NCBI RefSeq assembly: GCF_019856455.1
Contig: NZ_CP082205.1
Coordinates: 1,178,001 to 1,242,000 of the forward strand
Origin: Streptococcus suis
Lineage (GTDB): Bacteria > Bacillota > Bacilli > Lactobacillales > Streptococcaceae
Direction of reading: 5' to 3'
Length of the DNA stretch: 64,000 bases
Shown here: positions 1 through 7,000 of the stretch, piece by piece
Layout of the letters: every line of letters starts with the position of its first letter
Numbering within the stretch: position 1 is the stretch's first letter
Translations under genes and position numbers: made by a program
Notes under the pieces: model-generated
The model's input: only the letters and a program-made list of their open reading frames with translations
The model's database searches: none
Told to the model about the DNA's origin: nothing

Positions 1-1
1 A

Positions 2-415
2 AAATTGGCAGCCAACTATGATGAGTTTGAAGAATTGCCACAGATTTTCCCAATCTCAGGGATTGCTCACCAAGGTTTGGAAAATCTTTTGGATGCCACA
101 GCTGAGTTGCTAGAGAAAACTCCTGAATTCTTGCTCTACGAGGAATCAGATTTCCAAGAAGAGGAGGCTTACTATGGCTTTAACCCAGATGAGCCAGAAT
201 TTGACATCAGCCGTGCAGACGATGCAAGCTGGGTTCTATCTGGTGACAAATTAGAAAAACTCTTCACCATGACTAACTTTGATCGTGACGAATCTGTCAT
301 GAAATTTGCTCGCCAGTTGCGTGGCATGGGTGTCGATGAAGCCCTCCGTGCCCGTGGAGCCAAAGATGGTGACACCGTTCGCATCGGCAAGTTCGAATTT
401 GAGTTTGTGGATTAG
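2..415 (+). CDS. obgE: GTPase ObgE, C-terminal part (cut by window edge)
   Basis: The frame is open from base 2, so the gene starts outside the window. The encoded 137 residues hold the end of the Obg-type G domain (a SGIAHQGL segment matching the G5 region) and a complete C-terminal OCT domain ending in KFEFEFVD. ObgE is an essential ribosome-associated GTPase that links 50S subunit assembly to growth and stress state. The acidic linker between G domain and OCT domain ([13 protein letters not shown]) is typical of streptococcal Obg proteins. The stop is followed at once by a perfect inverted repeat that can end the transcript. Family assignment is firm; only the N-terminal half is missing. 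Confidence 0.95.
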   Translation, partial: KLAANYDEFEELPQIFPISGIAHQGLENLLDATAELLEKTPEFLLYEESDFQEEEAYYGFNPDEPEFDISRADDASWVLSGDKLEKLFTMTNFDRDESVMKFARQLRGMGVDEALRARGAKDGDTVRIGKFEFEFVD

Positions 416-610
416 TGAAAAAGTCCAGTGGACTTTTTCAGCTGGTCGCCTTGAAATACGAAAGCGACCATGTCCGTTGAACAGTTTTAACCCGAGCCTA
501 AAAATTCGATAGCGAGGTAGTCTGGGGATAGACTGTCTCAGCCCGAGCCTCGAAGCGAGGTAAGCAGTTTGACTGCAAGTTAACTTGCTAGTCAAACTAC
601 GCCAAGTCCT
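416..610. repeat. Dispersed intergenic repeat, related to 46074-46170
   Basis: This gene-free stretch shares an ordered series of short blocks with the repeat at 46027-46179: GTGAAAA, TCCAGTGGA, TTTTCAG and CCTTGAAAT in the same order and spacing. It also has several local hairpins, such as CCGAGCCTCGAAGCGAGG and AGTTAACTTGCTAG. No reading frame is supported. It looks like a streptococcal intergenic repeat rather than a gene. Confidence 0.5.
417..439 (+). terminator. Terminator-like inverted repeat behind obgE
   Basis: A ten-base perfect stem (AAAAAGTCCA / TGGACTTTTT) with a one-base loop begins two bases after the obgE stop. A and T runs on both sides make it a possible bidirectional terminator. 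It is also the first part of a longer dispersed repeat. Confidence 0.6.
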
Positions 611-694
611 AGGGGGACCTTGGCTAGCTACCTTACTAATTTCATTCAGTTAATGATCGTTTGTATACAGTCTATAAAATAGTTGGAGGTTAAT

Positions 695-859
695 ATGGGC
701 GATAAACCAATATCCTTCAAGGATAAGGATGGAAATTTTGTCTCAGCAGCCGATGTATGGAATGCTGAGAAATTAGAAGAACTTTTTAATACACTTAATC
801 CTAATCGGAAATTACGTTTGGAGAGGGAGCGTTTGGCAAGAAAATCGGAAAATGAATAA
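695..859 (+). CDS. Small conserved streptococcal protein (54 aa)
   Basis: ATG at 695 is preceded by a strong Shine-Dalgarno GGAGGT at 685-690. The 54-residue product begins MGDKPISFKDKDGNF and ends with a highly charged helix (RKLRLERERLARKSENE). I recall similar small proteins directly downstream of obgE in other streptococci, but know of no assigned function. There is no signal peptide or membrane segment. A terminator follows immediately, so it is probably the last gene of the obgE transcript or has its own promoter. The good ribosome site, in-frame stop and compact acidic/basic composition support a real gene. Confidence 0.75.
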   Translation: MGDKPISFKDKDGNFVSAADVWNAEKLEELFNTLNPNRKLRLERERLARKSENE

Positions 860-867
860 TTAGAGAT

Positions 868-898
868 CTGTTAGTTTCAAAAGACTAGCAGGTTTTTA
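868..898 (+). terminator. Rho-independent terminator after the small gene
   Basis: CTGTTAGT pairs with ACTAGCAG (one G-U pair) around a short loop and is followed by GTTTTTATT. It sits nine bases behind the stop at 859. Confidence 0.7.
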
Positions 899-986
899 TT
901 AAGAATTTTAAAAATATGATTGTTTGTTCTGTAGTAATCTTATCGTCGAATGAATTAATACTCAACAAAAATCAAAATCAAACCAA

Positions 987-1484
987 TCAAGTGTTTTTTA
1001 ACCATCGTCTACTAACAATTGGTTTTAAAATAGACCAATCTAACTCTCGTATCACTTCTTGAAGCTTGTTTATCACATCATCTAGTGTTTTAAAAGCTTT
1101 ATTCTTAAACCCTCTCTTTCGAATCTCAGCCCAAACTTGTTCAATTGGATTCATTTCAGGAGTATAGGGAGGAATAAACTCAAAACCAATATTATGTGGT
1201 TTCTCTAAGGTACTTGATTTATGCCAAACGGCATTGTCCATCACTAATAAAATATAATCGTCAGGATAAGCTTCAGATAGTTGTTTGAGAAAAACATTCA
1301 TCCAATCTGTATTGCAACCCCCAGCGATAATGAAGAAGGACTCTCCTGTATGGGCATCAATAGCACCATAGCAATAGCGATACTCACGAATATAGTGGCT
1401 ATGTACATGCGGTCTCACCCCTTTTGGTGCCCAGGCCTTTCCAATTTTACTAATCCGACCGAAACCCGCCTCATCTTGATACAT
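987..1484 (-). CDS. IS630 transposase, DDE catalytic part (orfB)
   Basis: The product has the IS630/Tc1-mariner DDE core: MYQDEAGFG with the first Asp at residue 4, VMDNAVWHKS with the second Asp, and PPYTPEMNPIEQVWAEIR with the catalytic Glu. The frame is open further upstream, to about 1564, reading KIGKRFKNSRRYHKVRLMYQDE, so the ATG at 1484 is probably not the real N terminus. The protein is more likely made by a frame change from the upstream ORF that overlaps it between 1510 and about 1560. Catalytic motifs are intact, so the element may be active. Confidence 0.85.
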   Translation of the reverse strand: MYQDEAGFGRISKIGKAWAPKGVRPHVHSHYIREYRYCYGAIDAHTGESFFIIAGGCNTDWMNVFLKQLSEAYPDDYILLVMDNAVWHKSSTLEKPHNIGFEFIPPYTPEMNPIEQVWAEIRKRGFKNKAFKTLDDVINKLQEVIRELDWSILKPIVSRRWLKNT

Positions 1485-1509
1485 TAGTCTGACTTTATGA
1501 TAGCGACGA

Positions 1510-2022
1510 CTATTCTTGAAGCGCTTTCCTATTTTCGTGAATGAAGATTTTATTTTTAGACGCTAGAATCGTTTCGGCGTCTGCTTTTTTAGGGTGTTCT
1601 GGTCTTGGCGTCACTTTGCGCCAACCATGGCGTTTCAGAAGGGCATAGAATCCTTCCTTGGTCGTAGGGTGTCCAACCCGTTTCTGATAAGTTTCGTAGA
1701 GAGAGTTTATGGTCACAAATTCGCCATTTAGTGAAGCTGTTAACTGTTCTTTTAGAAATGCTTCCTCTTCTTGAAGGGTTAAATATTGACGGTTCCGTCC
1801 ACCTCGCGTTTCTCTTACTAGAGCTGAAATCCCACCAAGCTCATACTTGCCTTGTAAGGACCAGATTGTATACTTTGAATAGCCGATAAGGTTAGTGATT
1901 TCCTTATAACTAAGCCCTTCTGCTCTGAATAGGATTACTTGAAGTCGTCTATGAAATGGGGAATAGGTTTTATCTTTCAAATAAGTTTTTAATTCGTTTG
2001 TTTGTTCGATAGTAAGTTTCAT
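1510..2022 (-). CDS. IS630 transposase, helix-turn-helix part (orfA)
   Basis: Start chosen at the ATG at 2022, giving MKLTIEQTNELKTYL, the usual N terminus of streptococcal IS630 orfA; an open stretch to 2109 lies outside the element. The 170-residue product has a winged-helix type DNA-binding region (RAEGLSYKEITNLIGYSKYT, roughly residues 35-55) and a second HTH-like part toward the C terminus. It ends at a TAG (1510-1512) within 50 bases of overlap with the DDE frame. The DDE frame is offset by +1 (equivalently -2) relative to this one. It normally binds the terminal repeats and, after a frame change, forms full transposase. Confidence 0.8.
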   Translation of the reverse strand: MKLTIEQTNELKTYLKDKTYSPFHRRLQVILFRAEGLSYKEITNLIGYSKYTIWSLQGKYELGGISALVRETRGGRNRQYLTLQEEEAFLKEQLTASLNGEFVTINSLYETYQKRVGHPTTKEGFYALLKRHGWRKVTPRPEHPKKADAETILASKNKIFIHENRKALQE

Positions 2023-2148
2023 AAATCTATTATACGTTAGTTTTTGTTTTTTGAACAGTATAACTTTCAGACAAGGAGCTGAGGCGCAGGCTATACTAAA
2101 GTATGGCAAGGCGAAAGCGACGATGTATCAAAGTTAATTCAAATGACT

Positions 2149-2523
2149 GATATGTAAAGCCCTTTGTCAAGTAAAAACAATCGAACTGATAAAAAAATGA
2201 AAAGTATCTAGAAAGAGCCTAGTTCTTAGCTTCGGGCATTGGCCACTCTGATATTCGTGGATTGGTTACCTACAGGTCAATGGTTCTGCCGCGAGTCCTA
2301 CTCTCTATAAGCGTGGATCACAATTGTGCCACTTAGTCGTTTCGTAGATGACTCAAACCTTGAAGTCCTAAACTCCTTCAAGATACTTTCCATTCAAACA
2401 TGATTTCAATCCTTATTTCTGTCCAAATTCACCCAGTGATTTTGGATAGAAATAGGGATTCCTCATCGCTCTGCGATGATAAAACTTAATGGTCAAAAGT
2501 GTACATGAAAACAAGCGCTAACT
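2149..2523 (-). ncRNA. Putative bridge/seek RNA region of IS110 copy 1
   Basis: This non-coding end lies downstream of the recombinase on the same strand. As RNA it folds into several hairpins: a long one at 2406-2460 (AATCCCTATTTCT arm), CTTGAAG/CTTCAAG near 2360-2384, and GTGG/CCAC near 2312-2333. One four-pair stem (CCAC/GTGG, 2243-2260) exposes the loop GAAUAUCAGA. Its AUAUCAGA is complementary to TCTGATAT, the sequence formed when the two element ends join around the CT core. AGUCAU (2353-2348) and GACUA (2338-2334) can pair with opposite strands of the target motif ATGACTAT. This is the arrangement known for bridge RNAs; the call here is inference from sequence. Confidence 0.65.
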
Positions 2524-3645
2524 TCAAGCTATTCTTCCTGTCATCATCCCCCAAATAAAACCAGACAATTCTCGTGCAATAGCTGTTTTAGCAACATTTT
2601 GTTTCTTATTTTTTCCTAGAACAAGTGTGCGATAACGTCTTCTTAAGCGTTCATTAGCCTTATCCGCATAAGCAATCACCTCCACTCGGTTTCCACTTTG
2701 TCTCCTTTTCAATTCTTTGGATTTATACCCAATCGTCCCCTTAGCCAATGATTGTGCAGCTTCTATCAGAAGTCGTCTCACATGGCTATTCCCAGCTTTG
2801 GTGATAGCACCTCTTCTCTCCTTGTCGCCGCTAGAATTTTCGCTAGGAGTTAGCCCAAGATAAGAAGCAAAATGTTGAGCTGTCGCAAAGCGATTAAAAT
2901 CACCGATTTCTGTCACAATGGAAAGAGCAGTTAGTGTTTTAATGCCAATAAAGCAAGAAAGCCGTGAGACCTTCTCTTGGTAACTGTCGCTTTGACCCAG
3001 TTGCTCAATTCGTGCATCATACCGTTCTATTTGATCTACTAATTTCTCATAGGTCAATAGATATTCTGTCAAAATCTCTGCATAAAGTCCATCAGGATTT
3101 AGGGAACGGAGCCAGCGGACATGTTTCTGTGTCCAATTACTGCTTCCCTCGGTATAGCGAAAATCATGTCGGAGACAGAAGGCAAGAATTTGTTGTTTGA
3201 TTTTCTTCAGAGCCACTTTGTGGTCTGTTCTCATGCGGATATATTCTTTGACTTGTTCATCCTCAACAGTAGGAATATGAACAGGCCGATAGCTACGAAA
3301 GGCCAGAGCTTTTGCGAGCTGAGCTGCATCTTTTTTATCAGTCTTAACACGCTTAGATCCTTCCTTCATCACCGTTGTAGGCGCCATCACGATACAGGGA
3401 ATCCCGTGAGCTTGTAGCTGGTGATATAGGGTAAATCCAAGACATCCGGCTTCGTAGCCACATAACACTTCTGCATCTTGACCATATAAACGACGAAGCT
3501 CATTCACATAGTTCACAATATAGCTAACATTTGGACCAACTTTAGTGCTATGTTTGAATTGATTGGTCATCATATCATAATAGCAGAGTGAAAAACTTTC
3601 TTTGTGAACATCCATTCCGATGAAAAGTGTGGTAAAATGAAACAT
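2524..3645 (-). CDS. IS110-family DEDD recombinase (transposase), copy 1
   Basis: A 373-residue protein with the IS110 architecture. The N-terminal RuvC-like domain has Asp12 (GMDVHKES), Glu65 (GYEAG) and Asp103/Asp106 (KTDKKDAAQL). A coiled linker lies around residues 140-220, and the C-terminal Transposase_20-type domain has GIKTLTALSIVTEIGD and the K-x-G-N-S motif with the presumed catalytic Ser288. The start ATG at 3645 follows GGAGGT. The family recombines an excised circular element with target DNA under guidance of an RNA encoded in the element. All catalytic motifs are intact. Copy 2 differs by one residue (Thr to Ala in the DMMxNQF segment). Confidence 0.95.
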   Translation of the reverse strand: MFHFTTLFIGMDVHKESFSLCYYDMMTNQFKHSTKVGPNVSYIVNYVNELRRLYGQDAEVLCGYEAGCLGFTLYHQLQAHGIPCIVMAPTTVMKEGSKRVKTDKKDAAQLAKALAFRSYRPVHIPTVEDEQVKEYIRMRTDHKVALKKIKQQILAFCLRHDFRYTEGSSNWTQKHVRWLRSLNPDGLYAEILTEYLLTYEKLVDQIERYDARIEQLGQSDSYQEKVSRLSCFIGIKTLTALSIVTEIGDFNRFATAQHFASYLGLTPSENSSGDKERRGAITKAGNSHVRRLLIEAAQSLAKGTIGYKSKELKRRQSGNRVEVIAYADKANERLRRRYRTLVLGKNKKQNVAKTAIARELSGFIWGMMTGRIA

Positions 3646-3762
3646 ATAAGACCTCCAATTGAGTGTGGTAATTCCTGTTAGAAGTTGATTGTTTTTTTAT
3701 TCTAGTGTACAGGTAAATCCACGAATTCTCAACTGGGGGTCTTTACATATTGTCTATGTAAT

Positions 3763-3867
3763 CAATGACCAAGTGGCACAATTGTGATCCACGCCTATAG
3801 AGAGTAAGATAGGACTCGCGTCAGGACCATTGACCTGTAGGTAACCAATCCACAATATCAGAATGGG
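3763..3867 (+). repeat. Solo fragment of the IS110 non-coding RNA region
   Basis: This stretch is a diverged copy, in opposite orientation, of the non-coding core 2236-2343 of the adjacent IS110 element. It shares AGTGGCACAATTGTGATCCA, GAGTCC/GGACTC blocks and ACCTGTAGGTAACCAATCCA. The donor-guide-like segment ATATCAGA is conserved, while the flanking stem has decayed from four to three pairs. A small insertion follows the TATAGAGAGTA block. No recombinase sequence accompanies it. Confidence 0.8.
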
Positions 3868-3931
3868 CATGCAACTAGAAAAAAGTTACATGCGTCTTTT
3901 CGCGTATGTTGCGGAAAATGGAAGATTTTAC

Positions 3932-3963
3932 TTGAAAATCGGGGGGGGGGGGTAGGGTATAAT
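3932..3963 (+). promoter_or_regulatory. Promoter of the MucBP adhesin with 12-G tract in the spacer
   Basis: TTGAAA (3932-3937) and a perfect TATAAT (3958-3963) are separated by 20 bases, of which 12 are an uninterrupted G run (3941-3952). Loss of three Gs would give the optimal 17-base spacer. Slipped-strand changes in such tracts switch promoters in other bacteria. The transcript leader (about 3970-4077) contains an inverted repeat (AGCTAAAAATA near 3974 and TATTTTTAGCT near 4041) and ends with the ribosome site AGGAGG at 4067-4072. Confidence 0.75.
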
Positions 3964-4077
3964 GCTTATAGAAGCTAAAAATAGCTAGCTAATAGTAAAA
4001 TGAGGGAGATGTAATCTGAAAGCATTTTTAGTTACCTATCTTATTTTTAGCTATGCATAGAATACAGGAGGATAATA

Positions 4078-7000
4078 ATGCATCATTCTAGAAGTAAATC
4101 TTTTGACTGGTACGGATTGAAACAGCACTTCTCAATTCGTAAATACCACTTTGGTGCTGCTAGTGTCTTACTTGGGATGTCATTGGTTATGGGGGCTGGT
4201 GCGCAAACTGCTCAAGCAAAAACAACCACTGCAACAACAGGAGCAACAACACTAGCTTCATCAACAGAGGTTGATCCGTCAACAACTACTGAAGCATCAG
4301 CGACAGAAGCTACACCAACTACTGCCTCGACAGAAGTAGCAACTGCAGAACGTACAGCGACTATTGAATATACTGTTGAGTACCAAGATGAATCAGGGAA
4401 AGTTGTATCATCAACTGTTAAGTCAGTTGAAACGAAAACAACAGATACAATTGCTATTGCAATCGTTACTGAGTCAGCAATAGTACCTGAAGGTTATGAA
4501 CTAGCTGCGAATGAAACGGCAACAGCTACGACGGGAGTTATAGAAGCTGGTCATTCAAAAGTTGTCTTCAAAGTTGTGAAGAAAGCTGAAGAAAAAGCGG
4601 CAACTTCTGAAACTACTACAACAGCTTCAACAGAAACAGCAACTGCTAAATCAACAGAAGGCGCAGCTACAACAACTGCAACAGTTTCTGAAGCTGTAAA
4701 AACACCTGCTACCGTAGAAGAAGCAAAAACTGTTCTTGAGCAAGTAACTTCAGAAGCAGAAGTTTTGGCAAATGAATCTGAACGCCTTGTAGCTGCATCT
4801 GACAAGGAAAATACAGCCTTGAAAGCAGCTGCTGCAGCGACTAAATTAACTGCAACACAAGCAACTGCAGTCTTGAAGGATTCAGTAGCGACACTTGAGG
4901 AAGTAAACGCTCAAATCAGTGCAGTTCGTATAAACGTAGAAGCTCTAGTCTTAGAATTGCGTAAGTACTTGGGGACAGATGTTATCGAAATCGCTCTGAA
5001 TACTTCAATTTCAAATTTGAATGTTACTGAGGGAAGTGGTCTACTCGTAGCAACTACTTCAACAGCGACACCGTCTATGGAAGACCCGCATGGAGCAACT
5101 GTTGGAAGACATGAACTTCCTACTGGTACCGCCGCAACAACTGAGAAAGGATGGTACACGTTTGGAGCGTATGATTTGAGATCATATAACACTAACCAAG
5201 CAGGTTCAGTAGTTGGAGGGGCTGCAGTTCCAGCGTATATTCGCTATTCTTTGGATGGAGATTCGACAACAACAACGGTTCTCGCTGAATTAGTAAGTAC
5301 CACGGACGGACAAGTATTGGAAAAGGTTACAATTGAGCCAGGTGCTAGCGTGGAACTTACTTATCCGACTACATTCAATGCTAAAAATCAGGCTGTAACA
5401 TTATTCTATGATACTTCAGAAGCAGTTGAGGGCGGAGTTTCAGGGACAATCAAATTTAATGTCAAGGAAAAAAATTCTGGTGTAGATACTTATAGTACTA
5501 CTTATGTTCCTCCGTATCTTGTAAATACTACTCGTTATGTGACTGAGAACGGAGATTTAATCGCGACTTATAATGTCCAAACTATTTCTGGACAACCCGT
5601 GACATCTTCTGGTCAACGTGAATTTACGGGTGTAGAGTATGTAAGTCAGTCGATTGAGGTTGCCGATAGTATCTATCCAAAAGGTTCAACATCTGTTGCA
5701 GCTACATATGACCTTGGCAATGCAGTAAAAGTTAAAGTTATTCGAGAAGTAGTTGACCATGGAAAAATGACCTTGACTTTCTATGTGACAGATCCGTCAT
5801 ATACTAAATCGTATGATTTAGTCACTACAGATACGACAGGATTTTTACCAGTATTTCAGACTTCCGAATTGACACACCGTGTTGGTAATACTTATGTGTA
5901 TAATAAGAATCAAAATTTCATCGGAAACTATATCACTGACCCTAACGATCCAACTGGTTCCAGAAAGATTTACGCGGTAAGTGCACAAAATGATAAAGGT
6001 AGTATGTATCGTATAGTTGCTAATTTTTCAGGTGATGATACTACTGATGGTCCAAGTGGTAGATTATATTTATCGACTGAGGTTTGGACAACAGCAACAA
6101 ATGGCGTAGATGATAAAGATTTTTCTTGGCGTACTGGTCTTGTTGGAGATCCTTACGCTAATAAAGGTTACACACCTGGTGGGCGTCAAAATATTCTCCG
6201 TGTTGGTACAACTGCTTCTGCCAATCAAATCACATACATCTATCGTGCACTTGCACAAGAGGCTATCATCCGCTACAAAGTTGAAGGTGCGACAGATTAT
6301 TTGGAAGATTCAGGTACCTTGACTGGTGGTTCAGGAACAGATATTAACTATTCAACTGAAGACACAATTAATAAGTATAAAAAATTGGGTTATGAGCTTG
6401 TATCTGACAATTTCACTACTGACGCTGGTCAGGATTACGACTACGACACATCAGTTAGACAAGAGTTTTTAGTAGTTATCAAGCCTCGTGTCGTTGACGT
6501 TCCTAAAGGCGTTGTACCGAGAAAACCAGTGGATCCAGCAGATCCAAACTCACCAGTATGGCCAGATACAGTAAAAAATCAGGAAACTACCCAAGCAGTA
6601 ACGCGTACTGTTGAGTACAAGTATGAAGATGGAACACCAGTCCGTATAGATGCGTCAGGTAATATCTTGCCAAAAGACTCTACTGAGGGTACACCACTTG
6701 TTAAGACTCAAACAGTAACCTTTACTCGTCCAGCTCAAGTTAACCTTGTTACAGGTGAGATTACTTATGGTGAATGGTCAGCAGATTCTACAGATGTTCT
6801 AAGTGGTAACTTGATTCCAGAAATCACAGACTATACTGCAACTCGAACGACTCTTGAAGGTGCAGATGCTCCAATGATTGAATCTGTTACAGATAAAACA
6901 GTTGTTGCAACAGATGCGGACATCAATGAGGTCGTTTACTACACACCAAATCCTAAGTATGGTGATGTAGTTGTAAATTATGTCAATACAGACGGAAAAG

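Larger units (their letters stand above)
959..2060 (-). mobile_element. IS630-family insertion sequence, ~1.1 kb
   Basis: The ends are imperfect inverted repeats: TACTCAACAAAAATCAAAAT from 959 and TACTGTTCAAAAAACAAAAA read inward from 2060. Both ends carry TA, the invariant IS630 target dinucleotide. Joining the flanks (958 to 2061) restores the repeat seen intact at 40989-41091, which fixes the boundaries. Inside are two minus-strand ORFs, a helix-turn-helix ORF and a DDE ORF, in offset frames as in other streptococcal two-ORF IS630 elements. Confidence 0.85.
941..2148. repeat. MITE-like repeat (copy A) split by two insertion sequences
   Basis: The parts 941-958 and 2061-2148 (plus the two bases at 3756-3757) together reconstitute a ~105-bp repeat that is intact at 40989-41091. 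The outer ends are imperfect terminal inverted repeats (TATCGTCGAATGAATTA here, against TAGTCATTTGAATTAAC read inward from the other side). IS630 sits at a TA near one end and IS110 copy 1 lies within the other terminus. The middle part (around 2063-2130) matches the intact copy almost base for base in reverse complement. TA-flanked ends and ~100-bp length recall the RUP elements of pneumococcus, which are thought to be moved by IS630 enzymes; that link is inference. Confidence 0.65.
2149..3755 (-). mobile_element. IS110/IS1111-type insertion sequence, copy 1 (1607 bp)
   Basis: Boundaries come from comparison with copy 2 (34943-36549), which has exactly the same length. Each copy is bounded by CT on both sides (2147-2148 and 3754-3755), consistent with a CT core dinucleotide and no longer target duplication. 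Subterminal inverted repeats are visible: ATATGTAAAG at 2150-2159 and CTTTACATAT at 3741-3750. The element carries one DEDD recombinase gene on the minus strand and ~375 bases of non-coding DNA behind it. Subterminal repeats and a long downstream non-coding end are features of the IS1111 group. The copies differ at only a few bases, for example near 3086, 3408 and 3564. Confidence 0.92.

Noticed and set aside
2524..3645. IS110 recombinase as part of a phage or toxin locus
   Set aside because: A second copy of identical length elsewhere and reconstructable empty sites show it is a simple mobile element.
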